Shown here piece after piece: positions 26,214 through 35,400 of a stretch of DNA of 64,000 nt. Positions within the stretch are counted from its first letter, which is position 1. Every line of letters starts with the position of its first letter. The position numbers were made by a program, and so were the translations under genes. This DNA is from Devosia sp. (GTDB lineage Bacteria > Pseudomonadota > Alphaproteobacteria > Rhizobiales > Devosiaceae), in assembly GCF_025809055.1 (NCBI RefSeq), contig NZ_CP075529.1, positions 3,149,501 to 3,213,500 of the forward strand. Reading direction: 5' to 3'. The notes under the pieces were generated by a model. That model saw only the letters and a program-made list of their open reading frames with translations. It was not told the DNA's origin and did not search any database.

Positions 26214-29200
26214 ATGGCCCGCGCCTATAACGAAACGGACTATTCCGACCGCAGGGGCCAGGCAGGCGCCGGCGAGTGGCAGGCCTTGCGCGGTGAGCTG
26301 GTCGCACTCCTCGACAAGGTCGAGAGCCGTTATTCGCCCGCGGATCAGGCCACTGGCAGCATCCAGCGCCGCGTTCAGCACTTGCGTGAACAGGTCGAAG
26401 TCCCCGAGCCCGCCAATCGGCGCCGCGAGGCCCTGCGCTCAGTCAAGCGCGCTGTCGATCGCTTCAGCGAGCGCGACATGGCCTATCCCGAAGAGGCCCA
26501 GGATGACCTCGTGGCCGCCATTTCCGAGATTCGCAGCCGCCAGGGTGCGATGCCGTCGCGGCGCGCCAGCGATATGCCGGAATTGCGCGAACTCGGTGCA
26601 CTGGTCGGTGGCATGAGCCAGCGCCTCGAAACCCTGGAAGGTGAACTCAAGGGCCAGCGCAACGGCGTCGGACAGATCCGCGAAGTCGCCGGGCAGGTCG
26701 AGCAGCTGACCCAGGTTGTCGAAATGCTGGCTGGTGCCGTTGGCGAAACCGGCCAGGTAAAACGCCTCGAATCCCAGATGGCCGCACTGGCCGTGATGAT
26801 CGAGGATGCACCAAAGGTCGATCTCGGCGCCGTAAACGCCCGGCTCGACGACGTCTCGGCCACGGTCGCAAAACTGGCCGACCTGCAGGCCCAGCAGATG
26901 GAGCGCGAGATCGCGCGCGACAAGCGCAGCCAGTCGGAAGCCAAAAATGGCGGGGTTGAGCGCCTGGCACCCGCCATGGAGGCGATCGAATCCAGCGTTC
27001 GCAACGTCTATGACCGCATCGACGCCATCGAACGCAATGTGACCCTGTCGGCCGGTGACTTCGAGCGCGTGACCACCGAAATGGCCGATATCACCAAGGC
27101 CATGAAATCCCTGGCGACCAATCCGGATGGACTCATCGAACGGCTGAACGCACTGGCTGGGCAGTTGGAGTCGATCGACAGCGTCGACAACAATGTCGCC
27201 GGGCTCCGGAACGATGTGGCCGATCTGCGTGAGGCCGTCGTCAAGAGCATGGAGCCGCGGTTCCTGCGCATCGAAAGCCAGATCGAAGCGCTTAGCGACA
27301 AGGTCGCACCAGCCGATACCGGTGCCGTGCAGGACCAGCTGCGCGCCCTCATGCAGCGCATGGACGATGCCGGTGCCCAGCTTGATGAACTCTCGCGCCT
27401 CTATTCAGGCGGCGAGGATCGTCCTGATCTCGAATCGCTGGCATCGATGGTGGCCGAGCGCACCAGTGAAGCCATGGCCAAGAAGGCCCCGGCACCGGTC
27501 GCCATGTTTGGGCCCGACAGTCTCAAGAGCATCGAGGATCGGATTGGCGGCCTGATCAAGTCGGCCGGCAAGACGCCCGATTATGACAAGCTGGCCGATC
27601 TGGTCGCCAGCCGCGCCTCCGAGGCATTCGCCAAGGCCCCGGCCGGCGCATCCGCAATGGATGGTGAGGGCATGTCCGCGCTCGAGCAGCGCATGACGGC
27701 CCTGTTCAACACCGCAGGCAAGGAAACGGCCGAGCGGCTGGCCCGCCTTGAAGCCACCCTGGCCGAACGCGACCGGCCCGCCATGGCCGAGGCTAAGCCC
27801 GCATCCCCCGAGGCGGAAATGGCGCAGCCCCCGGCCCGTAACCAGGCGGTCCCATCAGCCGACAGCGCGGCCGAGGTGGCAAAGGCCCTTGACAATACGT
27901 ATCGGGCGGAAAGCGACACGCGCCTCGATTCAATCCTTGCCAGTCTTGGCGCCAAGCGCAGCGACTCCATGCCCGCCAATCCGGCAGACGATGCGCCGCT
28001 GGTCGACAAGGGCGTTGCCAAAGACATGCCGGCAAGTTCGCCCCTCTCGGCGCGGACAGCCAGCGCCCGTCCCGCAAAGCCGGAAATGCCAGCAAGGGCT
28101 GAAGCGCCCGCATCCGCCGCGCCGGCCTTCGATCCGACCAAGGTAGATCGTCCGCCGCGCCCGGTGTCGAGCTTCGCCGCCGATGGCGCCGATCCGTTCG
28201 CCCAACCGCCTGCGCCGCGGCCCAGTTCGGAGCCGCAGCCCGCGCAGTCGAGCACCAATACCTTTGTCGCCGCTGCCCGGCGGGCACAGCGCGCCAAGCA
28301 GGAGCCTGTGGCCAAGGAAGAAAGCAATTCACTCTTTGGCCGGGCCGTGGCCCGCGTGCGGTCCCGGCGCCGGGACGGTACTGAGCAGGCCGCTCCGACA
28401 GAAGCGCCGGTCGCGCCCGTTGCTGCGGCGCTGGTCGCGCCGATCCCCGCCATTGCCGAGCCATCCAGTGTTGCGCCGGAAGCGCGGCAGGAAAAACCGG
28501 CCAAGCGCGCCAAGGCCGAAAAGCCCACCCGGCGCCAGGCAGCACCCAAGGCCCCTGCCGAGGAAAGTTTCCTCACGCGCCACCGGCGACCGCTCCTCCT
28601 GGCGGCGACGCTGGTCGCGGTATCGATGCTGGCACTCAACCTGGTCCTGCAGCGTTCGGCCCAGCAGGTCGCGGCGCCAACAGCCAGCGCCTCGGCCCCG
28701 GCAACACAAACCAGCAATCCGCCGCCTTCTGACGATCAGTCCTCGGTTGTTCCGCCGCGCGTCATCGATCTGGTCGACACGGTCGCCACCGGTACCATCA
28801 ATCCCGGCGAGCCGATGAGCTTCACCAAGTCCGCGCTGGCCACGCCGATGCCCTCAAAGCTGCAGCCGGTCACGGCCGCCGCGGCCGAGGGTGCAGACAC
28901 GCCCGACACCGCCGACGCGATCAATACCGGGGCCATCGAGGTCCAGTCACTGCCACTGCCGCCCGAAGCCCTTGGCCCCGAAGCTTTCCGGCAGGCGGCC
29001 GCTGATGGTGACGCGCGGGCCCAGTTTGAGCTTGCCGCCATCTATACCGAAGGCCAGGTGGTGCCGCAGGACTATGCGGAAGCCGCGGTCTGGTACGAAC
29101 GGGCCGCAGCCCAGGGCTTTGCACCGGCACAATATCGGCTCGGCAACCTCTTCGAGATGGGAACCGGGGTCGAGCAGGATCTCGACCAGGCGCGCCTGTG

Positions 29201-29804
29201 GTATCAGCGCGCTGCCGAAGCGGGCAATCGCATGGCCATGCATAACCTGGCGGCCCTTTATGCCGGTGGACAGATGGGCGACCAGCAGTTCGAAATGGCG
29301 GCGGAATGGTTCGAGCGGGCCGCAGCGCGCGGCATGACCGACAGCCAGTTCAATCTCGGCATGCTCTATGCCCGCGGCCTGGGCGTCGATCAGGATTTCG
29401 AGCAATCCTACAAATGGTTCTCGTTGGCGGCCCGGAGCGGTGACGCTGATGCCGGGCGCGCCCGCGACGACATCGCAAAGTCCCTCACGGCCGATGCGGT
29501 CGGCCGGCTCAATGGTCAGGTCGAGGCCTGGACGGCCGAACCGATCGACCTTGCCGCCAACTTTGCGCCCATCGGCACCTGGACCGAAGATTTCGTGCCC
29601 GGAGAAACGATCGCCACCAAGGACGTGGTGCTCAAGGTGCAGCAGGCCCTGACGCGCCTCGGCTTCGATGTGGGCACGCCCGATGGCGTTGCCGGGCCCA
29701 AGACCGCCCAGGCCGTTCGCGCCTTCGAGCGCGGCGTCGGCATGAGCGAAATTGGCCAGATCAATCCGCGGTTCCTTGCAGTACTGGGCAGCCAGCCCGT
29801 CTAG
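26214..29804 (+). CDS. PodJ-like polar localisation protein (coiled coil, TM, Sel1 repeats, peptidoglycan-binding domain)
   Basis: A 1196-residue protein. Residues about 1-430 are heptad-rich coiled coil, about 500-780 an Ala/Pro/Lys linker, and about 792-812 one transmembrane helix (PLLLAATLVAVSMLALNLVL). The periplasmic part has Sel1 repeats at about 921-1090 (GDARAQFELAAIYTEG, NRMAMHNLAALYAGG, TDSQFNLGMLYARG) and a C-terminal peptidoglycan-binding domain at about 1137-1190 (QQALTRLGFDVGTPDGVAGP). This order matches PodJ, which organises the new cell pole in Caulobacter and Agrobacterium. Role by analogy: pole or septum organisation. Confidence 0.85.
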   Translation: MARAYNETDYSDRRGQAGAGEWQALRGELVALLDKVESRYSPADQATGSIQRRVQHLREQVEVPEPANRRREALRSVKRAVDRFSERDMAYPEEAQDDLVAAISEIRSRQGAMPSRRASDMPELRELGALVGGMSQRLETLEGELKGQRNGVGQIREVAGQVEQLTQVVEMLAGAVGETGQVKRLESQMAALAVMIEDAPKVDLGAVNARLDDVSATVAKLADLQAQQMEREIARDKRSQSEAKNGGVERLAPAMEAIESSVRNVYDRIDAIERNVTLSAGDFERVTTEMADITKAMKSLATNPDGLIERLNALAGQLESIDSVDNNVAGLRNDVADLREAVVKSMEPRFLRIESQIEALSDKVAPADTGAVQDQLRALMQRMDDAGAQLDELSRLYSGGEDRPDLESLASMVAERTSEAMAKKAPAPVAMFGPDSLKSIEDRIGGLIKSAGKTPDYDKLADLVASRASEAFAKAPAGASAMDGEGMSALEQRMTALFNTAGKETAERLARLEATLAERDRPAMAEAKPASPEAEMAQPPARNQAVPSADSAAEVAKALDNTYRAESDTRLDSILASLGAKRSDSMPANPADDAPLVDKGVAKDMPASSPLSARTASARPAKPEMPARAEAPASAAPAFDPTKVDRPPRPVSSFAADGADPFAQPPAPRPSSEPQPAQSSTNTFVAAARRAQRAKQEPVAKEESNSLFGRAVARVRSRRRDGTEQAAPTEAPVAPVAAALVAPIPAIAEPSSVAPEARQEKPAKRAKAEKPTRRQAAPKAPAEESFLTRHRRPLLLAATLVAVSMLALNLVLQRSAQQVAAPTASASAPATQTSNPPPSDDQSSVVPPRVIDLVDTVATGTINPGEPMSFTKSALATPMPSKLQPVTAAAAEGADTPDTADAINTGAIEVQSLPLPPEALGPEAFRQAAADGDARAQFELAAIYTEGQVVPQDYAEAAVWYERAAAQGFAPAQYRLGNLFEMGTGVEQDLDQARLWYQRAAEAGNRMAMHNLAALYAGGQMGDQQFEMAAEWFERAAARGMTDSQFNLGMLYARGLGVDQDFEQSYKWFSLAARSGDADAGRARDDIAKSLTADAVGRLNGQVEAWTAEPIDLAANFAPIGTWTEDFVPGETIATKDVVLKVQQALTRLGFDVGTPDGVAGPKTAQAVRAFERGVGMSEIGQINPRFLAVLGSQPV

Positions 29805-29827
29805 ACGTGACGCGGGTCAGCATTTTC

Positions 29828-29860
29828 ATGCCGGGCCGCCTGTGCCCGGCATTGTTTTTT
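29828..29860 (+). terminator. Intrinsic terminator after podJ-like gene
   Basis: Arms ATGCCGGGC (29828-29836) and GCCCGGCAT (29844-29852), a 7-base loop, then TGTTTTTT. It is a textbook Rho-independent terminator 24 bases past the stop of the PodJ-like gene. Confidence 0.9.
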
Positions 29861-29936
29861 CGGTCCGGCGCCACTTTGACCTCTTGTTGACGGACCGCTG
29901 TGTAAGATGGGTGTCCAAACAGCTGGACCGTAAGCC

Positions 29937-30863
29937 GTGCAGATCTATCTGCCCATTGCCGAGCTTTCCGTAAACCTCTTCTTCCTCGTGGGAATTGGCG
30001 GGGCAGTGGGCTTTTTGTCCGGGCTGTTCGGAGTTGGTGGCGGGTTCCTGCTTACTCCTCTCCTGATCTTTTCCGGCGTGCCAACCGCCGTTGCCGTAGC
30101 CTCGGTGACGGGTCAGGTGGTGGCTGCCTCGACATCGGGGGCGCTCAGTCACTACCGGCGCGGCGGTATCGACCTGCATCTGGCCATGTATCTGGTGCTA
30201 TCCGGCATTCTCGGGGCTTTTGGAGGCGTGGCTGCCTTTGCCCTCCTGCGCGATGCCGGCCAGCTCGACCTCGTCATTTCGCTCGGCTTCCTCGTGCTGC
30301 TCGGCTCGGTCGGAATTTTGATGCTGCAGGAATCCATCCGGGCGCTGCTCAAGCGCCGGCAGGGCGTGGTCGTGCGTGAACGCCTGCCGCACCAGCACAG
30401 CTGGATTCACGGGCTTCCTATGCGCGTGCGCTTCAAGAAAAGCCGGCTCTATATCAGCGTCCTGCCGGTCCTGGTCATCGGTCTGTTCATCGGCTTCGTC
30501 GGCTCGCTGCTGGGTATCGGTGGCGGTTTCATCATGGTGCCGGCTCTAGTCTATCTGCTGCGCGTGCCCGGCAATGTGGTGATCGGAACGTCCTTGGCCC
30601 AGGTCGTCGCCATGATGGCCGCGACCACTATTCTTCATGCCGTGCAAAGCCAGAGCGTCGATATCCTGCTCGCCTTCTGTCTCATGGTCGGCGGGGTGGC
30701 GGGCGCCCAGTTTGGTGCTGCTGCCGGTCGCAACCTCCGGGGCGAGCAATTGCGCGGGCTTCTGGCCCTGCTGATCCTCGCCGTAGCCATCCGCTTCGGC
30801 CTGTCGCTGGTGCTCACCCCAGCCGATCCGTTCACCATGGCCGTGATGGGGCCGGTGCGATGA
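29937..30863 (+). CDS. TauE/SafE family sulfite/organosulfonate exporter-like permease
   Basis: A 308-residue membrane protein with about eight hydrophobic segments and the duplicated TauE motif: GFLSGLFGVGGGFLLTPLL in the first half and GFVGSLLGIGGGFIMVPAL in the second. It starts with GTG at 29937; no strong ribosome site is visible. The stop overlaps the next gene as ATGA. Pairing with a TIGR02186 protein is a recurrent arrangement. Anion export is the family role, but the substrate is unproven. Confidence 0.9.
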   Translation: MQIYLPIAELSVNLFFLVGIGGAVGFLSGLFGVGGGFLLTPLLIFSGVPTAVAVASVTGQVVAASTSGALSHYRRGGIDLHLAMYLVLSGILGAFGGVAAFALLRDAGQLDLVISLGFLVLLGSVGILMLQESIRALLKRRQGVVVRERLPHQHSWIHGLPMRVRFKKSRLYISVLPVLVIGLFIGFVGSLLGIGGGFIMVPALVYLLRVPGNVVIGTSLAQVVAMMAATTILHAVQSQSVDILLAFCLMVGGVAGAQFGAAAGRNLRGEQLRGLLALLILAVAIRFGLSLVLTPADPFTMAVMGPVR

Positions 30864-31621
30864 GGCGGCTCTGGCTATCGCTTCTGGTCATGATCGCGCT
30901 GGCGACCCCGGCGCTGGGCGAGCGGCTGATCTCGACGCTTTCCAATGAAAATGTCGACATCACCTCGAGCTTTGATGGCGAGCGGATGACCTTTTACGGG
31001 ACCGTGGCGCCCGACGTCGGATCAGGACAGCGCTTCGTTGATGGGCCATTCCATGTGATCATCGCCATTGTCGGTCCGGCGCAGGACCGGGTTGCCCGTG
31101 AAAAGGCCAATGTCTTCGGTGTCTGGCTCAATACCGATGAAATGCGTTTCCGGCATTTTCCCAGCTATTTCCACGTCCTGGCCAGCGACCGGCTGACCAA
31201 TATCACCGACCTGTCGACGCTGGCGACCAACTATATCCTGCCTGAGGCCCATGCCACCGCGCCCAATGAGGCCGGTTGGGCCAAGACGTTGAAATTCGGT
31301 CGTGAACTGGTGCGGCTGATGACCCAGCAGCGCCTGTTCGGCGTGCAGGAGAATGCGGTTAACTTCTTGTCGGACAACTTTTATTCGGCCCAGTTGACCC
31401 TGCCCAGCCATGCGCCGCCTGGTCCCTATCTGGCCCTGACCTATGTGTTCAAGAACGGCGAGATCATTGCCCGGAAGTCGGAAGGATTTGCGGTGCGCAA
31501 GATCGGATTCGAGCGGTTTCTGGCGCAATCGGCGGTGCAGAGCCCATTCTTCTATGGCCTGGCCTGCGTTGTCCTGGCGCTATTCACCGGCTGGCTGGGT
31601 GGCCTGATCTTCAAGCGATAA
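30860..31621 (+). CDS. TIGR02186 family membrane-anchored protein
   Basis: A 253-residue protein with an N-terminal signal peptide (LWLSLLVMIALATPALG), an exported domain starting ERLISTLSNENVDITSSFDGE, and a C-terminal transmembrane helix (YGLACVVLALFTGWLGGLIF) ending in KR. This matches the TIGR02186 family, known mainly for being encoded beside TauE-like permeases. It is coupled to that permease by a 4-base overlap, so it is probably an accessory periplasmic domain for it. Molecular function unknown. Confidence 0.85.
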   Translation: MRRLWLSLLVMIALATPALGERLISTLSNENVDITSSFDGERMTFYGTVAPDVGSGQRFVDGPFHVIIAIVGPAQDRVAREKANVFGVWLNTDEMRFRHFPSYFHVLASDRLTNITDLSTLATNYILPEAHATAPNEAGWAKTLKFGRELVRLMTQQRLFGVQENAVNFLSDNFYSAQLTLPSHAPPGPYLALTYVFKNGEIIARKSEGFAVRKIGFERFLAQSAVQSPFFYGLACVVLALFTGWLGGLIFKR

Positions 31622-31628
31622 CAGGCAT

Positions 31629-32336
31629 TTAGCCGCCGATCAGCCGACGCGCCGGGACCGGATAGGTGCGGTCGCGGCCCAGCATGACGACCTCCAGAGC
31701 CGAAAAATTGAAGAGACCGGCAAAGGCGGGGGAGAGGATGTTGAGGGCGCCGGTGGAGCTGCCATAGGCCGGCAGGATCATCAGCCGGTTGTCATGCACG
31801 AAACAGGGTTTGCGGACCGAGCGGCCGTCCATGGCGAGGCGGGCCGCCGGGTGCAAGTGCCCGCAGATCAAGCCTTTTTTGCCGCGCTGCGGCTCGTGGG
31901 CAAGCGCCAGTCCGTCCAGTTCAAGTTCCGGAAGGCAAGTGCCACCGAGACTGGTGGGCGCCGGGTCGTGATTGCCTGAAAGCCAGGTGCAGGAGACGCT
32001 GTCGGTGATAGCATCGAGGCGCATCCGGTCCGAATGCGTTAGCAGACTGTGCGCATCTGCACGATGAAACGTGTCACCGAGGGCAATTAGGTGACGCGCG
32101 CCGGTGCGCCGCAGATCCAATTCCAGACGCGTCAGCGTCATGCCCGTATCGTAGGGCGGCAGCATCTGGCCGCGACGGGCAAAACTGGCCATCTTTTCGA
32201 AATGCAGGTCGGCGACGAGCAGGGTCTCGCGGGCACGCCAAAAAAGGGCGCCGGAGGGCAGAGGCTCGAAATTGTGGCCGGCGAAACGGAGCACGGAAAC
32301 GTCCGGATTTGGATGAGCAAAGGCGAGGTTGGTCAT
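31629..32336 (-). CDS. pdeM: Ligase-associated DNA damage response endonuclease PdeM
   Basis: A 235-residue calcineurin-like metallophosphoesterase. Metal-site motifs are in order: VADLHFEK, LGDTFH, SGNHDP, and ICGHLHP. This is the PdeM family, which travels with a DNA ligase and an Lhr-like helicase in a repair cassette. Here only the helicase adjoins, 89 bases upstream on the same strand; no ligase or exonuclease gene is in the window. It likely trims damaged DNA in the cytoplasm. Confidence 0.88.
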   Translation of the reverse strand: MTNLAFAHPNPDVSVLRFAGHNFEPLPSGALFWRARETLLVADLHFEKMASFARRGQMLPPYDTGMTLTRLELDLRRTGARHLIALGDTFHRADAHSLLTHSDRMRLDAITDSVSCTWLSGNHDPAPTSLGGTCLPELELDGLALAHEPQRGKKGLICGHLHPAARLAMDGRSVRKPCFVHDNRLMILPAYGSSTGALNILSPAFAGLFNFSALEVVMLGRDRTYPVPARRLIGG

Positions 32337-32425
32337 ATGGTCTTTTCGCGTGTCCTGCGGAAGCCCCCTTCACCCGTCTCGACCTGCGGTCAATCCACCC
32401 TCTCCCCTGTGGGGAGCGGAACGGG

Positions 32426-34909
32426 TCAGCGATTGCCAAGAGCTTCGCGCAACAGTTCCTCGGCTGCATCAGCCATAGCTGATTCCCGCGCTTCCCCGAA
32501 AATGGGTTCCTTGCCGATATCGAGCATGACCGGGACGGCGAGCGGGGAAATCTGCGGCAGGGGCTTGTGGACGATGTGGTGGCGGATGCGGGCCAGCATC
32601 TGGCCCAGGCGCTCGATGTCGAGCAGGCCGCGCGCCGCGTCGTGCCGGGTGGCCTGAATCAGGATGTGGTCCGGCTCGTGCTGGTAGAGCACGTCATAGA
32701 TGAGATCAGAACTCATGGTGATCTGGCGGCCGGTCTTTTCCTTGCCGGGATGGCGGCGTTCGATGAGCCCGGCAATGATCGCGCAATTGCGGAAGGTGCG
32801 CTTCATCAGCGCCGATTCATCGAGCCAGGCCTCGAGATCGTCGCCCAGCATGTCCTCGGAGAACAATTCGTCGAGCGATAGCCGGCCGGTTCGGATGAGG
32901 GCGGAAAGATCGCTCAACCCCCAGATGCCCAGCGAATATTCGCTGGCGACGAAACCGAGGGGCCGGGCGCGCATACGCTCAAGCCTGCGGGTGAGCAACA
33001 TGCCCAGTGTCTGATGCGCCAGCCGGCCCTCGAACGGGTAGCAGACGAGGAAATTGTTGGTGCCGCGGGGAAAGGTTTCCACGAGCAGGCTGTCGCGGCG
33101 CGGCAGCACCGAGACGTCGCGCTGCAGGCGCAGCCAGTCGCTGACCTGACCGGGCAGCTTGTGCCAGCTCTCGGGCGTGTCCATGATGCGCCGGACGCGC
33201 TCGGCGAGATAGGTCGAGAGCGGAAACTTGCCGCCCATATAGGAGGGAATTTTCGGGTCCTTCGAGAAGGCGCGCGAGACAAAGGCCTCATTGTCCTTCA
33301 TGCCTTCGAAGGCGACAATCTCGCCGCCGAAAATGAAGGTGTCGCCCAAGGTCAGGGTGCCGAAGAAATATTCTTCCATTTCCCCCAGGACACGCCCGCC
33401 GGCGCCGATCGGGCCGGTGGTCCGGCCCTGCTTCTGGCCGCGTCCGCGCACCAGCCGCACCCGCACCATGGGCTCTTCGATGATGGTGCCGATATTGAGC
33501 CGGTATTGCTGGGCCACCTGCGGATTGGCCAGCCGCCAGAGTCCGTCGGGGGTGAGGCGCAGACGCGCATAACGTTCATAGGCCCGCAGGGCATAGCCGC
33601 CGGTGGCGACGAAATCGAGCACGCGGTCGAACTGGCTGCGGGAGAGGTCACGATAGGGCCAGGCGTGACTGACCTCGGCGAACAGGTCATCGGCGCTGAA
33701 CGGGGCGGCGCAGGCCATGCCCAGGACATGCTGGGCGAGGACGTCATAGCCGCCCGGATGGGGGTCTTCGCTGTCCTGATGGCCTTCGGCCACGGCCTCG
33801 ACTGCGGCCTCGCATTCGAGCACTTCGAAGCGATTGGAGGGCACGAGGACGGCGCGTGACGGATCGTCGAGCCGGTGATTGGCGCGACCGATGCGCTGGA
33901 GCATGCGCGAGGAGCCCTTGGGCGCGCCTACCTGCACCACCAGATCCACATCGCCCCAGTCGATGCCGAGATCGAGGGTGGAGGTGCAGACCACGGCCTT
34001 GAGCCTGCCGCCGGCCATGGCCGCCTCGACTTTGCGGCGCTGCTCGACCGATAGCGAACCGTGATGCAGGGCAATGGGCAGCATGTCCTCGTTGATATCC
34101 CAGAGCCCCTGGAACAGCATCTCCGCCTGGGAGCGGGTATTGACGAACAACAGGCTGGTGCGATGGCGCTTGATGGTCTCGTAGAGATCGTGATGCGCGT
34201 AGCTGGCGGAGTGTCCGGCCCAGGGCAGGCGCGCCTCGGTTTCCAGAATGGTGAGTTCGGGCGCCGCGCCTCCGGCCATGCGCAACAGGTCGGTGCGGCG
34301 GTGGGGCAGGGGCTGTGCAATCCAGTCCCGCAACAGGTCCGGCCGCGCCACCGTGGCCGAGAGGGCGGTGATGTGCAGCTCGGGCGCAAGATGCGCCAGC
34401 CGGGCGAGGCCCAGGGACAAGAGGTCCCCGCGCTTGGAGGTGACGAGGGCATGAAGCTCGTCGAGCACGACGCGCTTGAGGCTGCCGAACATCAGCTCGG
34501 CATGAGGATGGGAGATCAGGAGCGCCAATTGCTCGGGCGTCGTCAGCATGACCTGCGGCGGTCGTATCCTCTGGCGCGCCCGCTTGGCGGCGGAGGTGTC
34601 GCCCGTCCGGGCCTCGACGCGGATCGGCAGGCCCATTTCGGCAATCGGCGCAGAGAGGTTGCGCTGCACATCCACCGCCAGGGCCTTGAGCGGCGAGATA
34701 TAGAGCGTGTGCAGACCCTCGAAGCCGCCCTCGACCAGATCCGCCAGGGTCGGCAGGAACCCGGCCAGCGTCTTGCCCGCGCCGGTCGGGGCAATGAGCA
34801 ACTGGCTGGCGCCGGATTGATAGGATGAGAGGACATCGAGCTGGTGCTGGCGCGGGGACCAACCGCGCGTGGTGAACCAGGCCTCGATAATGGGGGGGAG
34901 GGTGGTCAT
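32426..34909 (-). CDS. Ligase-associated DEXH-box helicase (Lhr-like)
   Basis: An 827-residue superfamily 2 helicase. Walker A is APTGAGKTLAGFLP near residue 40, motif II DELH, motif III SATVARP, and motif VI QRIGRANHRLDDPSRA. A winged-helix and Lhr-core C-terminal half follow. It is the helicase of the ligase-associated DNA damage response set and would unwind nucleic acid with PdeM, encoded just downstream. A 202-base gap upstream shows no recognisable element apart from GC-rich sequence. Confidence 0.9.
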   Translation of the reverse strand: MTTLPPIIEAWFTTRGWSPRQHQLDVLSSYQSGASQLLIAPTGAGKTLAGFLPTLADLVEGGFEGLHTLYISPLKALAVDVQRNLSAPIAEMGLPIRVEARTGDTSAAKRARQRIRPPQVMLTTPEQLALLISHPHAELMFGSLKRVVLDELHALVTSKRGDLLSLGLARLAHLAPELHITALSATVARPDLLRDWIAQPLPHRRTDLLRMAGGAAPELTILETEARLPWAGHSASYAHHDLYETIKRHRTSLLFVNTRSQAEMLFQGLWDINEDMLPIALHHGSLSVEQRRKVEAAMAGGRLKAVVCTSTLDLGIDWGDVDLVVQVGAPKGSSRMLQRIGRANHRLDDPSRAVLVPSNRFEVLECEAAVEAVAEGHQDSEDPHPGGYDVLAQHVLGMACAAPFSADDLFAEVSHAWPYRDLSRSQFDRVLDFVATGGYALRAYERYARLRLTPDGLWRLANPQVAQQYRLNIGTIIEEPMVRVRLVRGRGQKQGRTTGPIGAGGRVLGEMEEYFFGTLTLGDTFIFGGEIVAFEGMKDNEAFVSRAFSKDPKIPSYMGGKFPLSTYLAERVRRIMDTPESWHKLPGQVSDWLRLQRDVSVLPRRDSLLVETFPRGTNNFLVCYPFEGRLAHQTLGMLLTRRLERMRARPLGFVASEYSLGIWGLSDLSALIRTGRLSLDELFSEDMLGDDLEAWLDESALMKRTFRNCAIIAGLIERRHPGKEKTGRQITMSSDLIYDVLYQHEPDHILIQATRHDAARGLLDIERLGQMLARIRHHIVHKPLPQISPLAVPVMLDIGKEPIFGEARESAMADAAEELLREALGNR

Positions 34910-35111
34910 GGCGATGGCGACGCCAGTGGCGCGCGCACCTTCACGGCGGTTGTACCATCCGCCGGCACGTCACCATGCGCAGCGCGCGGGCCGCCTCCCC
35001 AAGAGGAGCGGTGAAGGAGAGACTGTGACCCGCTTTGCGACACATGGCACCTAATACAAATCAGTCGCGAGCCTATATGATGGTCCTGACCCTGCCAAAC
35101 GGAGTGGACCG

Positions 35112-35399
35112 ATGACAGAAGACTATCGCCCTGAGCCGCGTTCGGGATTGGCCCGCTTCATGGGCGGCAGCCCGGTTTCGGTGGTGATCAAGCTGGTGCT
35201 GATCTCGCTTTTCGTGGGTTTCGTGATGTCGGTCTTCGGTTTCAACGCTGCCGATCTGGTGCGCGGAGCCGTGGACATGGTGCGCGAGGCGTTGCGCGAT
35301 GGCGCCGGGGTTTTCCGGCAACTGCTGAACTATGTGCTGGCGGGCGCGGCCATCGTCGTGCCGGTCTGGCTGCTGCTGCGGCTGACGCGAGGACGCTGA
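35112..35399 (+). CDS. DUF6460-type small membrane protein
   Basis: A 95-residue protein with two hydrophobic helices (VVIKLVLISLFVGFVMSVFG and LLNYVLAGAAIVVPVWLLL), a polar N-terminus and a short basic C-terminus. It resembles the alphaproteobacterial DUF6460 family of unknown function. The kinase gene begins one base after its stop, so they are co-transcribed. AACGGAGTGG upstream is a usable ribosome site. Confidence 0.8.
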   Translation: MTEDYRPEPRSGLARFMGGSPVSVVIKLVLISLFVGFVMSVFGFNAADLVRGAVDMVREALRDGAGVFRQLLNYVLAGAAIVVPVWLLLRLTRGR

Positions 35400-35400
35400 C

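Noticed and set aside
32396..32412. Short palindrome CTCTCCCCTGTGGGGAG between the helicase and pdeM genes
   Set aside because: Too short, without a T-run or other flanking structure; it may be a RIME fragment but cannot be assigned.
34910..35111. tRNA or small RNA gene in the gap between the helicase and DUF6460 genes
   Set aside because: No cloverleaf arms, CCA end or T-loop consensus could be found by eye; the sequence looks like unstructured GC-rich spacer.
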